Below are positions 7,874 to 17,051 of a stretch of 64,000 nucleotides of DNA, one piece after another; positions within the stretch are counted from its first letter, which is position 1, and each line of letters begins with the position of its first letter. The position numbers and the translations under genes are program-made. The notes under the pieces were generated by a model, which ran no database searches, was not told the origin of the DNA, and saw only the letters and a program-made list of their open reading frames with translations. The DNA is from Thiotrichales bacterium (GTDB lineage: Bacteria > Pseudomonadota > Gammaproteobacteria > Beggiatoales > Beggiatoaceae): the NCBI GenBank assembly GCA_016745035.1, contig JADGDE010000001.1, positions 63,857 to 127,856 on the forward strand, written 5' to 3'.

Positions 7874-9319
7874 TTATCCGTCTGCGAGTTTACGCAAGCT
7901 TTGGCGATCGAGTTTACCATTGGCTAAGCGTGGAAAATCACGGACGATTTGTACCGCATCAGGGACGGCATATTTGGGTAATGTATCGAAACTTTGGCTA
8001 CGAATTGTTGCCGGTTCGATTTTCACACCTCGGTTTAAGCGGCAAAATGCCACCAATGCTTGTCCTTGCGCGGTTTGTTTATCGGTACTGATGACGATGG
8101 CTTTATCAACGTCTACCAGTGTCTCTAATTTTTGTTCAATATCACTGAGCAAGACTAAAAATCCCCGCCGATTAATGCGGTTATCAGCCCTCCCTAAAAT
8201 GCTAATATAACCCTTTCCTAAGTCTTTGACCAGATCGCCTGTGCGATACCAAGCAACTTTATCATTTGAGGCGATAACTTTACCGCTATCATCCAAATAG
8301 CCCTCAAAACTATAGGGGCTACGGCAATATAAAATAGTTAAGTCCGCTTGTTCGTCTTCGGTTTTTAAATCAAAGCTGATGTGCGGCATGGCTTTGCCGG
8401 TGCTGGTGGCGCGTAGTTCCAAATCTGCCAACGGGTCAGCGGCGGCAATCGCGCCCATTTCAGTGCTGCCATATTGGCTGATAATGCCACCAAAACGGGC
8501 ATCAAACTCTCGAAACACGCTTTCTTTTATTGGCTCACCGGAGGTCACCACCAGTTTATATTGTCCCTCTGAGCGCTTGCCTTTGAGTAACATTTCACAA
8601 AAACTAGGGGTAAAAAAAGCAGCATTGGGTTTGAATTTGCGTTCTCTATCAAGGTATTTGAGAATATTGGTTTGATGAATTAAATCTATATCTAAACCGA
8701 CACTTAAGCCTGAAAGAAAACCTGCGCCAAAACCATATAGGTGAAAAATCGGCACGGGAATACAAAGCCTATCACTGCTTTCTAAACGGTAGCGTGTGGC
8801 ATAACTCTCGGCATTGATAAGCAAATTATCTTGGCTGTGTACCACTACTTTTGCAGCGCCCATACTGCCTGAGGTGCGGACATAGACTTTGCCTGAGCTG
8901 ACCTGATGACCATTGTAGTCTTCATGGGGGCGCAAACTGAAATTTTGCAGCAATAATTCGGCACTGACTTCCGTCTCTCCTTCATTGCCCATCGTTAGCC
9001 AATAAGGACAAAAAGCTGGAATTGAGGGCTTAAAGCCGGGTTCTTTTTGCGCAGCCCCTGCAGCAGGCAGTAAGACCACCGAATGCCCTTTGGAGAACAA
9101 ATATAACAAGGTTAGTGCTGATAAAACGGTGTTTTGGGCTTCAAAAGCAATACATGTCGGTGTCGGTAAATCAGGATATTGTGCTGCTATGCCTTGGTCT
9201 AGCTGTGCAAATAAAGCCGGGATTTGTGCATAGCTGCAATGCCGACTTGCATCATAAATCCCGTGTGTTTGGGTGCTAGTATCGGTACTTAAAGCACTCA
9301 ACAGAGTATTAATCTTCAA
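7874..9319 (-). CDS. AMP-dependent acyl ligase (ANL superfamily)
   Basis: This is an adenylate-forming ligase of 481 aa, expected to activate a carboxylic acid with ATP and load it on CoA or on the neighbouring ACP. Motifs in order: phosphate loop VRTSGSMGAAK, YGSTE, WYRTGD, GRADNRINRRG and the C-terminal catalytic Lys in NGKLDR. The start is set at TTG 9319 (KINTLLSALS), because AAGGA lies about 8 nt upstream and a longer frame would run far into the preceding gene. It overlaps the upstream gene by 11 bp, so the two are coupled. The substrate acid cannot be told from sequence. Confidence 0.85.
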   Translation of the reverse strand: MKINTLLSALSTDTSTQTHGIYDASRHCSYAQIPALFAQLDQGIAAQYPDLPTPTCIAFEAQNTVLSALTLLYLFSKGHSVVLLPAAGAAQKEPGFKPSIPAFCPYWLTMGNEGETEVSAELLLQNFSLRPHEDYNGHQVSSGKVYVRTSGSMGAAKVVVHSQDNLLINAESYATRYRLESSDRLCIPVPIFHLYGFGAGFLSGLSVGLDIDLIHQTNILKYLDRERKFKPNAAFFTPSFCEMLLKGKRSEGQYKLVVTSGEPIKESVFREFDARFGGIISQYGSTEMGAIAAADPLADLELRATSTGKAMPHISFDLKTEDEQADLTILYCRSPYSFEGYLDDSGKVIASNDKVAWYRTGDLVKDLGKGYISILGRADNRINRRGFLVLLSDIEQKLETLVDVDKAIVISTDKQTAQGQALVAFCRLNRGVKIEPATIRSQSFDTLPKYAVPDAVQIVRDFPRLANGKLDRQSLRKLADG

Positions 9320-10850
9320 ACAAATAATCCTTTTTTGGCAGTTTGCTATCCAAGGGCATGGGAAGTTGTAACAGCCAGCCACGATTTTCGGGATAATGCA
9401 CAGGGGTTTGTGCCACAGTGCTGGCATTGACCAAGAAAATGCCGCCATAAACTGACACACCTGGCAGGCGTTGCAAATTACCGCTACGTAAATATTGTTG
9501 TAATAAGGCTTGCCGGAGTTTTAACAGCGCTTTGAGTGCGTCATTATGGGTTGGGTTTAATAGCATATCGGCTTGGGCTTTTACTGTTTGGCTGGCATTA
9601 GAGGGACTCAAAGCCAGTTTGGCTTGTTTTAATACACGCAAATTACGTCCGAAAAAACCCACACCCAAACCCTGTTTGCGCCATGCTTGTATCTCAGCTA
9701 AGCTGCAAGCTTGCAATCCGTGTTGTTTGCCTGTGGCTCTGCCTTTAGGTAACACATACGCTTTAATCCCGCGCCAAGCAGCCGCTTGTGCTTTTGAGAG
9801 ATTAGAGGATTCAATCACCCATTTATCAATCAAAGCCAATTGCGCTAATGCTCGCCCATCGTTGATACGCAGCCCAGCATCAAAGCACGCGCGCAAAGCT
9901 TGAATACAATCTTGGCTGATCAAGGTGCGGGCATCGGGATAACGTGGGTCGGAAAACACTAATAAACTCTGCTCTAAGCTGGCAAAATATAAAGCTAAAT
10001 GCCGATCTAGGGCCATATCCAAATCTACACGCGGGCTTTTATGCTCAAATTGTTGTTGCTGAGCTAGCAGCACTGGTGCTGTACTTTCGTTTAACACATG
10101 CTGTAATTGGGCGGCAAAACTGTGCCGTGGCAAACGCAGTAATTGCATATACACTTGCCCGGACTCCACCAAGCTGCCTGCCAATAATAGGGAATCCAGT
10201 CTTTTCTCTACCCGGGGTTGGTTTTGCCCTAAACCCAGTTCATCGACTACCGCTTGACCGCGAATCACTTTGCCATCAGCAGGCACAATATCACCGCCAT
10301 TCAAGCGCACAACTTGTCCGATTTGTAGCTTATGCACCTCGATTTGCACCTCGACATCGCCTTTGAGTACCCAAACCTGGGTGGCAAAACGCAAGGTGCA
10401 TAAGGTCGGGCGGGCGTTTAATTGTTGGATATGCTGGTTAAACCATTGAGTACGGCGACTGAGACTATAGAGCCAATAAGACAAACTGGCACTGAGATAA
10501 TAACCATTGAATAACAGCCCAGGCATGGCAAGAGAAATAATGAGTTTGCTATCAAAGCGCTGCTGGCTTTGCCAATGTTTATAAGCCCGCTGCAATAAAG
10601 GCGTGGTGAGATAAGAAAAACCTAAAACAGCAGGGATGGTCAAGACAGGGAAAAAAGTTCGCCCTAAAAGCATTAAGGTCAATGCTGAGGTAGCTACTTG
10701 GTTTTCATGTTTGAGTGTTTCCCAAGTCTCCGTTGCTTCACGGTTGTCGCTAAGGGCTGTTGTGACTTCAGGCTTGATAATGTGGCGTTTTTGATACCAC
10801 TTTGCGCCAGCGTAGGCTAACATACCACCGGCAATCACAAGGGGGAGCAT
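9309..10850 (-). CDS. P-type ATPase-like pseudoenzyme (heavy-metal type fold, catalytic residues lost)
   Basis: The protein has 513 aa. An N-terminal hydrophobic region (several segments up to about residue 130) is followed by an actuator-like domain with GGDIVPADGKVIRGQAVVDE (about 185-204), typical of P1B ATPases. The TGES loop is replaced by GLGQNQP. Where DKTGT is expected the sequence reads IDKWVIESSNL (341-351), so the phosphorylated Asp is lost. The GDGxND hinge is replaced by GFFGRNLRVL. It therefore cannot pump ions by the usual cycle. It is the first gene of the cluster and overlaps the AMP ligase start; a scaffold or membrane-anchor role for the pathway is inference. Confidence 0.75.
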   Translation of the reverse strand: MLPLVIAGGMLAYAGAKWYQKRHIIKPEVTTALSDNREATETWETLKHENQVATSALTLMLLGRTFFPVLTIPAVLGFSYLTTPLLQRAYKHWQSQQRFDSKLIISLAMPGLLFNGYYLSASLSYWLYSLSRRTQWFNQHIQQLNARPTLCTLRFATQVWVLKGDVEVQIEVHKLQIGQVVRLNGGDIVPADGKVIRGQAVVDELGLGQNQPRVEKRLDSLLLAGSLVESGQVYMQLLRLPRHSFAAQLQHVLNESTAPVLLAQQQQFEHKSPRVDLDMALDRHLALYFASLEQSLLVFSDPRYPDARTLISQDCIQALRACFDAGLRINDGRALAQLALIDKWVIESSNLSKAQAAAWRGIKAYVLPKGRATGKQHGLQACSLAEIQAWRKQGLGVGFFGRNLRVLKQAKLALSPSNASQTVKAQADMLLNPTHNDALKALLKLRQALLQQYLRSGNLQRLPGVSVYGGIFLVNASTVAQTPVHYPENRGWLLQLPMPLDSKLPKKDYLFED

Positions 10851-11110
10851 TATCTTTTCTCTAAAAATTTTATACTTGTACTAAAAAAACTTATCTCGAA
10901 CTGAGTTTGTATTTTGATAACACCATCGCGACAAAATGCGACAGTGGATGCTAAGGATAAGGCAATCACAATAGAATCACAAGAACTCAGCCTATTTTAT
11001 CAGTAAAAAACCATTAATCATTGGTATTTTATCTTTAGGGTAAAAAAATCTCCTTATTATCTGCGATTCAACTAGACTCCTTGCGGTAATTTAACCCAAT
11101 CAGGAATTGA

Positions 11111-12898
11111 ATGATGACAGTTCAAACACATATCTTATTTAGCTGTACGCTGTGGCATCTATGGAACCCAGCCTTTGCAGCTTCTCCACCTCCCCCAGCT
11201 TTGGATGCTTGCCTTAATAGCACAGAAAGTAGTTCTTGTGAATTTAACACCCCTAACGGTATGCAAACAGGGCGTTGCCAAACCGTCAGTGCTGAACTCG
11301 CCTGTGTGCCGAATACTGCGCCAACGAACGATAACACCGCAATTACAAGCACAGAAACGAGTGAGGCTGACAACATATCAACAGGCTTTATGATAGCGAC
11401 GAATGCTAATCTGATTCCAGATACAGGACAAAGCCGTTGTTATAGTGCGGCTGGTAAACATATCAGTTGCCCAGCTGCGGGCACTAGTACCTATGGACAA
11501 GATGCTCAGTACCAAGGGCAAGCGATGAGTTACCAAGCTAATAGTAATGGCACAGTAACAGATACAATCACCGGACTGATGTGGCAACAAAGCCCGGACT
11601 TAAATGGCGATGGGCAAATCAATGCCGGTGATAAACTCACGTATACTGGGGCGCTTGATTATTGTCAGCAATTAGATTTAGCCAGTTATGAGGATTGGCA
11701 ATTGCCTAATATTAAACAATTATATTCTCTGATTGATTTTTCCGGCACTGATCCCAGCGGCTATAACGGCACAGATACCTCTCAGATTATCCCTTTCATC
11801 AATACCGATTATTTTGGTTTTGGCTTTGGTGACACCAGCGCCGGAGAGCGTTTGATTGATGCCCAATATGCTTCCAGTAGTCGTTATGTCAGTACCACCA
11901 TGCTCGATGATGAAACCTTGTTTGGGGTCAATTTTGCCGATGGGCGTATCAAAGGTTATGGCTTAGAAGTGGCGCGCCAAGATAAAACCTTTTATGTCAT
12001 CTGTAATCGCGGCGATAGTAATTATGGCAACAATCAATGGTTTGATAATAATGACGGCACAATCACTGATAACACCCATGGTTTGATGTGGGCGCAAGCT
12101 GACAGCGCCACTGGTTTAGACTGGGAACAAGCCTTGGTTTGGGTTGAGGGACAAAATGCATCCAATTACTTGGGCTATAACAATTGGCGTTTGCCCAATA
12201 TCAAAGAATTACAAAGCCTGATTGATTACAGCCGCTCGCCCGAGAGCAGCGGTTCTGCGGCCATTGACCCATTGTTTTCAATCAGCGCTATCAGCAATGA
12301 AAAAGGCGAAACCGATTATCCTTATTTTTGGAGCAGTACCACCCATGCTAATCTTGGGCAAGCACCGGGAGCTAATGGCGCTTATGTCAGTTTTGGACGG
12401 GCTTTAGGGAATATGAATGGGCAGTGGTTAGATGTGCATGGCGCAGGTGCGCAACGCAGCGATCCGAAAACAGGTGATCCCAGCACTTACCCCACGGGTC
12501 ACGGTCCACAAGGTGATGCGATTCGGATTTTTAATTATGTGCGTTTAGTACGCGATGCTGATCCAGTCGCAGATACTGGTGCTGATGCTGTTACTTTTAA
12601 CAGTGACAATCAGCGTTTAAATATTGCGGTGGTGGATGCGGGTAGTTTAGGTTTATATCAGTTAAGTCTACAACTCGATAGCATTGATAGTGATTATAGC
12701 CCCGGATTTGTATTCAAGGCTATCAGCTTAAGTGCAAGCTCTGGAGAGCCTATGGCAAGTTATGATGGTGCGCAACAAATATTAAATATACCCAATGTAG
12801 TCGTTGATAAGATCAGTTACCAAATTGAATTAAGTCTGTTGAACCGGGATACGGGGCTTTATTTTGTGGTGACAAGATTGACCCCTAATGCCATATAG
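11111..12898 (+). CDS. Secreted DUF1566 (Lcl C-terminal-like) protein
   Basis: A 595-aa exported protein; the signal peptide ends near WNPAFA-ASPPPP. Two DUF1566 units are seen. The first has DTITGLMWQQ ... EDWQLPNIKQLYSLIDF, the second DNTHGLMWAQ ... NNWRLPNIKELQSLIDY ... FWSSTTHA. The first carries an EF-hand-like calcium loop, DLNGDGQINAGD. The C-terminal 100 residues form another beta-rich domain (YDGAQQILNIPNV). These domains are common on surface and adhesion proteins of sulfur bacteria; function is unknown. AGGA precedes the start; a second ATG follows directly. It is transcribed divergently from the sulfotransferase cluster across a 260-bp spacer. Confidence 0.8.
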   Translation: MMTVQTHILFSCTLWHLWNPAFAASPPPPALDACLNSTESSSCEFNTPNGMQTGRCQTVSAELACVPNTAPTNDNTAITSTETSEADNISTGFMIATNANLIPDTGQSRCYSAAGKHISCPAAGTSTYGQDAQYQGQAMSYQANSNGTVTDTITGLMWQQSPDLNGDGQINAGDKLTYTGALDYCQQLDLASYEDWQLPNIKQLYSLIDFSGTDPSGYNGTDTSQIIPFINTDYFGFGFGDTSAGERLIDAQYASSSRYVSTTMLDDETLFGVNFADGRIKGYGLEVARQDKTFYVICNRGDSNYGNNQWFDNNDGTITDNTHGLMWAQADSATGLDWEQALVWVEGQNASNYLGYNNWRLPNIKELQSLIDYSRSPESSGSAAIDPLFSISAISNEKGETDYPYFWSSTTHANLGQAPGANGAYVSFGRALGNMNGQWLDVHGAGAQRSDPKTGDPSTYPTGHGPQGDAIRIFNYVRLVRDADPVADTGADAVTFNSDNQRLNIAVVDAGSLGLYQLSLQLDSIDSDYSPGFVFKAISLSASSGEPMASYDGAQQILNIPNVVVDKISYQIELSLLNRDTGLYFVVTRLTPNAI

Positions 12899-12992
12899 TC
12901 TAGCCATGATCACCTTGATTATCTCAGACTTATAAACAATACTTAAGTGGATTTTAAATAGTTTTTTGACTATAATCCCAAACGTTAGAGTA

Positions 12993-13014
12993 TTAGAATA
13001 TACTGTTATTCTAA
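12993..13014. promoter_or_regulatory. Perfect 22-bp palindrome upstream of the sulfur-globule-like gene
   Basis: TTAGAATA-N6-TATTCTAA, with perfect 8-bp half sites, lies 42 bp before the ATG of the next gene. A possible -35 TTGACT lies at 12966-12971, and TATACT (12999-13004) overlaps the palindrome. It is a candidate operator for a dimeric regulator; which one is unknown. Confidence 0.45.
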
Positions 13015-13056
13015 ATCTCTTCGTATTCACTGAAAATCATACAAAGGAGAGCTAAT

Positions 13057-13446
13057 ATGAAGTCTCGTATTTTAGCCGCTGCTATCTTAGCAGCTAGCAC
13101 CTTGGTTCCTTTACAATCAGCTAACGCATGGTCTTTCATGCCTTGGGACTGGATGGATGATGGCTGGGGCAATAACGGCTGGGGTCCTTGGAACAACGGT
13201 GGCTGGAATAATAGCCCTTGGGGCGGTGGCCCTTGGAATAACGGCCCTTGGAGTGGTTGGAATAATGGTCCTTGGGGCGGCGGCGCACCTTGGGGTGGTA
13301 TGCCTTATTACGGTGGTTATGCACCTTATGGTGGTGGCTATCCTTATCAAGGTGGCGCTTATAACGCTTATCCTTATGGCTATCAACCTTACGCAACCCC
13401 TGCGCCTCAAGCGCCAGCAGTTGCACCACAAGCACCGGCTCGATAA
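13057..13446 (+). CDS. Sulfur-globule-like Gly/Asn/Trp/Tyr-rich exported protein
   Basis: A 129-aa protein with a clear signal peptide (cut after QSANA). The mature part consists of short repeats such as GWNNGPWGG, then GGYAPYGGGYPYQ, then an Ala/Pro tail. This composition matches the envelope proteins of periplasmic sulfur globules in purple and colourless sulfur bacteria (Sgp family). It has no enzyme motif. A strong AAGGAG ribosome-binding site precedes the ATG, fitting an abundant structural protein. It stands alone, between a palindrome and a terminator hairpin. Another low-complexity surface protein cannot be excluded. Confidence 0.7.
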   Translation: MKSRILAAAILAASTLVPLQSANAWSFMPWDWMDDGWGNNGWGPWNNGGWNNSPWGGGPWNNGPWSGWNNGPWGGGAPWGGMPYYGGYAPYGGGYPYQGGAYNAYPYGYQPYATPAPQAPAVAPQAPAR

Positions 13447-13463
13447 GCCAGTTGCTGTGTTAG

Positions 13464-13519
13464 CCACCTTTCAAGGTGGTCTATGGATATTACGCAAAGC
13501 TTAACGATGCGTAATATCC
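13464..13519. terminator. Two stem-loops between convergent genes
   Basis: CCACCTT-TC-AAGGTGG lies at 13464-13479. It is followed by an 11-bp perfect stem, GGATATTACGC (13485-13495) with GCGTAATATCC (13509-13519). They separate the sulfur-globule-like gene (plus) from the Met-rich gene (minus) and probably end both transcripts. There is no long T-run. Confidence 0.6.
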
Positions 13520-13523
13520 GTGA

Positions 13524-14063
13524 TTAATTTGACCACGGCATCATATCCCGCATCCCCTTCATTGTCGGTGTCACTGAATGCGACATCATCCCCACTGAAC
13601 GATTCATCAAATTCATGTCATGGCTCATCCGTGCCATATTGGTTGACATGCTGCCCATATTTTCGCGCATATTACTCATATCTCCGCGCATCACCGTCAT
13701 TTGATTCGACATATTGGCAATACCACCGCTCATATCATGCATGGTATCGTTCATTGATTGCATATTGCCGCTCATTGCGTGCATATCCACTGCCATTTGG
13801 CTCATTTTCCCGGACATATTCGACATCGCATCTTCCATCACCACCACCACATGATACAGGTGAGCTGCGGCGATCACGATTAAAATAATGATTGGAATCG
13901 CCATGATCTTGAGAATCCGAATTTTGTTCTCTTGGATACGTTCGCGGTCATTGTTATCTTCATGCAAACCAGCAAAGGTTTTTTCCATGCTTTTTAAGGT
14001 TGCGAGCAATGCCTCGCGGGTTTCATCGCTCATGCCCGGGGCTTTGGTTTGTTGTTCGTCCAT
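13524..14063 (-). CDS. Membrane-anchored Met-rich coiled-coil protein (paralogue 1)
   Basis: 179 aa from the ATG at 14063 (MDEQQTKAPG), one base after the stop of the ABC permease gene and coupled to it; GAGG precedes the start. A soluble N-terminus is followed by one membrane helix at about residues 55-75 (IMAIPIIILIVIAAAHLY). A long segment with Met about every third or fourth residue follows (MSGNMQSMNDTMHDM), a heptad-like coiled coil. The end is MKGMRDMMPWSN. A paralogue with the same plan lies at 19299-19958. The function is unknown; possibilities are a metal- or redox-sensitive coiled coil or a membrane scaffold. Confidence 0.75.
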   Translation of the reverse strand: MDEQQTKAPGMSDETREALLATLKSMEKTFAGLHEDNNDRERIQENKIRILKIMAIPIIILIVIAAAHLYHVVVVMEDAMSNMSGKMSQMAVDMHAMSGNMQSMNDTMHDMSGGIANMSNQMTVMRGDMSNMRENMGSMSTNMARMSHDMNLMNRSVGMMSHSVTPTMKGMRDMMPWSN

Positions 14064-14064
14064 T

Positions 14065-15087
14065 TTATCCTCGTCTGGTATCCATTGATTCGCGCAAGGC
14101 ATCACCAATAAATATAAGTAGCACTAAAGTGCCGACTAACACGCCGAAAGTAGTGAGTGATAGCCACCATGCCATGATATTTTCTTTGCCTTGGGCAAGT
14201 AATTCGCCCAAGCTTGGCGTGGATGGCGGCACACCTAGACCTAAGTAATCGAGGCTGGTCAGGGCGATGATTGCGCCACTGATACGAAAAGGCAAAAAGG
14301 TCAGTACTGGGGTTAGCCCGTTGGGCAGTAGGTGTCGCCACATAATGGTGATATTAGAAACTCCGAGCGCCCGCGCAGCTCTGACATAATCTTGATTGCG
14401 CCCGCGTAAAAACTCAGCACGGACATAATCAGCTAAACCCATCCAGCCAAAAAGGGATAATAAAATCAGCAATAGCCAAATGCTGGGTTGGAAAATCGCA
14501 GCAAAAATAATCAGTAAATACAGTTCTGGCATCGAAGCCCAAATTTCAATCAAACGCTGACTGAACAAATCTAAGCGCCCACCAAAATAACCTTGTAAAG
14601 CCCCAGCTATCACCCCGAGTATTGTGCCGATAAGGGTCAGGGCTAAAGCAAATAAAACCGAGAGTCGAAAGCCATAAATCAACCGTGCAAGCACATCTCG
14701 TCCCCTATCATCCGTGCCTAACACATTTTCAGAAGAAGGCGCGGCGGGATTGGCATGTTCGCTATCATAATTAATACTGTCGTAACTATAAGGGTTCAGG
14801 GCATAATAAATTTTATTACCATCGCTGTTGAGAATTTCCCTCAAATAGACATCGTTATAATCGGCTTCCGTATCAAAATCACCACCAAATGTGGTTTCAG
14901 CATAGCTTTGAAAAACGGGGAAATAATATGCTCCCTGATAATGCACCATCAGCGGCTTATCATTGCTAATCAGTTCTGCTGCTAGGCTTAAAATAAAGAG
15001 AACGACAAATAGCCATAAACTGACATAACCACGTCGATTGGCCTTAAAACGTTGCCATGCGCGCTGGCGCGGAGTCAATTCAGACAT
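14065..15087 (-). CDS. Oligopeptide-type ABC transporter permease (YejE/OppC-like)
   Basis: An inner-membrane permease of 340 aa, the same size as YejE. The start at 15087 (MSELTPRQRAWQRFKANRRG) is typical of the family. TM1 is followed by a long periplasmic loop, then VLGTDDRGRDVLARLIYG, the hallmark of OppC-type permeases, and five more helices. The ABC-contacting EAA loop is VRAARALGVSNITIMWRHLL. The start overlaps the upstream kinase stop by 8 bp. The partner permease, binding protein and ATPases are not in the window, so this subunit is separated from its usual operon. Confidence 0.88.
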   Translation of the reverse strand: MSELTPRQRAWQRFKANRRGYVSLWLFVVLFILSLAAELISNDKPLMVHYQGAYYFPVFQSYAETTFGGDFDTEADYNDVYLREILNSDGNKIYYALNPYSYDSINYDSEHANPAAPSSENVLGTDDRGRDVLARLIYGFRLSVLFALALTLIGTILGVIAGALQGYFGGRLDLFSQRLIEIWASMPELYLLIIFAAIFQPSIWLLLILLSLFGWMGLADYVRAEFLRGRNQDYVRAARALGVSNITIMWRHLLPNGLTPVLTFLPFRISGAIIALTSLDYLGLGVPPSTPSLGELLAQGKENIMAWWLSLTTFGVLVGTLVLLIFIGDALRESMDTRRG

Positions 15088-17038
15088 TCGCAGCCTCAGG
15101 CAAAAAATCCTCGAAGGTTTGTAAATACTCGAAAGTTTTTGGCATATCAAATAATAAAATACGTTGGTGTAATTTTTCTGCCCATTCGTTTAAGTACGAA
15201 TCTTGTTGTTGCTCGCCCAAATGTTGTACTTGTTCGGCAAATTCAAATAAATCATTTAAGCTACTGGTTTCATCCAAACTTTGCCAAATATTGCGCAAAT
15301 GTTCGGCAACCACGCCTTGCAACTTAACGATATTCTTGCCGTTTGGCTCTATTAGTTCAGGTGTTGTGCTATCAGGCTCTTTTGTCTGAGGCTCGACCAA
15401 TATTTGGCGCTCACAAGGAAGGAACGTAGCTAAAGTATTGATCAATATTTCTATTTCTAAGGGTTTTTTCAAAAAGCCATCACATAATTTTCGCAAACGC
15501 TCTTCGGTTTCAACCATTGCTGCTGCGGTGATAGCTAACACAGGAATATGACTGGTACTTTCCATTTGTTTAAGTTCAGTTGTGGCTTGTTCACCATCGA
15601 TTTTTGGCATAATGATGTCCATCAACACCAAGTCTGGTAAATGTTGCTTAGCTAAATTAATCGCCTCTTCACCATCTCCCGCTTCGATGATATTAAAAGG
15701 ATAAGATGATAAATATTCTTTAATTAGCTCACGGTTTAAGGGCACATCATCAACCAACAACACCGTCGCTGGCGCAAATACCCAACTTTGATAATTTTTA
15801 GGAGACGATAAAGCTGGCTTAACTTCCTCATCCTCATGAACCACTTCAACATGGTGCAATTCAACTTGGAAACAGCTGCCTTTGCCGACATCACTTTCGA
15901 TATAAATATGTCCGTGCATCAGCTCAACCAAACTGCGGGTAATCGATAAGCCTAGCCCTGTGCCGCCATAATCACTGTAAGACTGCAAACTTTGCTGTTT
16001 AAAAGGCTCAAAAATTTTATCTTGTTCATCTTTGGCGATACCAATCCCCGTATCAATGACCTTAAAATCTAAACAGGCCTGTCTTTTCGTTGTTTGGCTA
16101 TAATAACGGCTACTTATTTTTAGGGTAATGCTACCTTGATGGGTAAACTTGGCAGCATTGGCGAGCAAATTAAGTAACACTTGCTGTAAACGGCTGCGAT
16201 CTAGCCAATATTTTCCCGGCAAATCATCAGGCACATCAACAACGAATTGTACGTCTTTTTGGGTTAGGGTTTGGGCAAAAATTTGCTGTAGATGATAGCA
16301 AAGATCGCGAACATCGACTTTATCATGACTGAGTGTTAGTTTGCCGGATTCGACTTTAGACAAATCTAAAATATCATTGATCAGATCCAATAAAGCATGA
16401 CTACTGTCACGAATATTATCCAAATAACGCCTTTGTTCATCTAATTCTAGCAATGGGCGCAATATGTCAGCAAAACCTAAAATCGCATTCATCGGCGTGC
16501 GAATTTCATGGCTCATATTGGCTAAAAATTCGCTTTTCGCTTGGTTAGCCTTCTCGGCATTTTTCTTCGCAATTTCGAGTAAATGTTCATTATGATGACG
16601 TTTTTTAATTTCAACTTGTAAAGCATTATTGCTTTCAGCCAATGTTTTTTGCAAAGAACGTAATTTTAAATGGCTTTTGACCCGTAGCAATAATTCTTGT
16701 TTTTGAATCGGTTGGGTAATATAGTCAATACCGCCGACCTCATAAGCCGTTTGCTTATGTTGGACACCAGACAAGGCGGTAAGGAAAATAACTGGAATAT
16801 CCGCTGTTTTGGGATTTTCTTTCAATAAGCGGCAAGTGGTAAAGCCATCGACTCGGGGCATAATCACATCGAGCAAAATCAAGTCTGGCTGCGCTAGTTC
16901 AGCGCTTTCTAAGCAATCTTCAGAATTACTCGCCACCAATACTTCAAAACCTTCCGCATCTAAATAAGAGGCGACTAAGTATAAGTTATCTAATTCATCG
17001 TCAACGATTAATATAGAAGGCGGTGTCTGATTTAGCAT
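15080..17038 (-). CDS. Soluble hybrid histidine kinase (REC-HisKA-HATPase-REC)
   Basis: 652 aa without a membrane segment. The N-terminal receiver has its phospho-Asp in LILLDVIMP, the HisKA domain has FLANMSHEIRTPMNAILGF, and the ATPase domain has NLLANAAKF, DTGIGIAKDE and GGTGLGLSI. A second receiver has LVLMDIIMP. The C-terminal 100 residues are a helical tail, perhaps an Hpt remnant without an obvious His motif. The input signal probably comes by phosphotransfer to the first receiver. It lies 13 bp after dnaX and overlaps the permease gene. Confidence 0.92.
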   Translation of the reverse strand: MLNQTPPSILIVDDELDNLYLVASYLDAEGFEVLVASNSEDCLESAELAQPDLILLDVIMPRVDGFTTCRLLKENPKTADIPVIFLTALSGVQHKQTAYEVGGIDYITQPIQKQELLLRVKSHLKLRSLQKTLAESNNALQVEIKKRHHNEHLLEIAKKNAEKANQAKSEFLANMSHEIRTPMNAILGFADILRPLLELDEQRRYLDNIRDSSHALLDLINDILDLSKVESGKLTLSHDKVDVRDLCYHLQQIFAQTLTQKDVQFVVDVPDDLPGKYWLDRSRLQQVLLNLLANAAKFTHQGSITLKISSRYYSQTTKRQACLDFKVIDTGIGIAKDEQDKIFEPFKQQSLQSYSDYGGTGLGLSITRSLVELMHGHIYIESDVGKGSCFQVELHHVEVVHEDEEVKPALSSPKNYQSWVFAPATVLLVDDVPLNRELIKEYLSSYPFNIIEAGDGEEAINLAKQHLPDLVLMDIIMPKIDGEQATTELKQMESTSHIPVLAITAAAMVETEERLRKLCDGFLKKPLEIEILINTLATFLPCERQILVEPQTKEPDSTTPELIEPNGKNIVKLQGVVAEHLRNIWQSLDETSSLNDLFEFAEQVQHLGEQQQDSYLNEWAEKLHQRILLFDMPKTFEYLQTFEDFLPEAANV

Positions 17039-17051
17039 AAGCTATTTGCTC

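Noticed and set aside
13117-13504. Several long frames overlapping the sulfur-globule-like gene on both strands
   Set aside because: They arise from the low-complexity repeat; only the plus frame at 13057 has a signal peptide and a strong ribosome-binding site.
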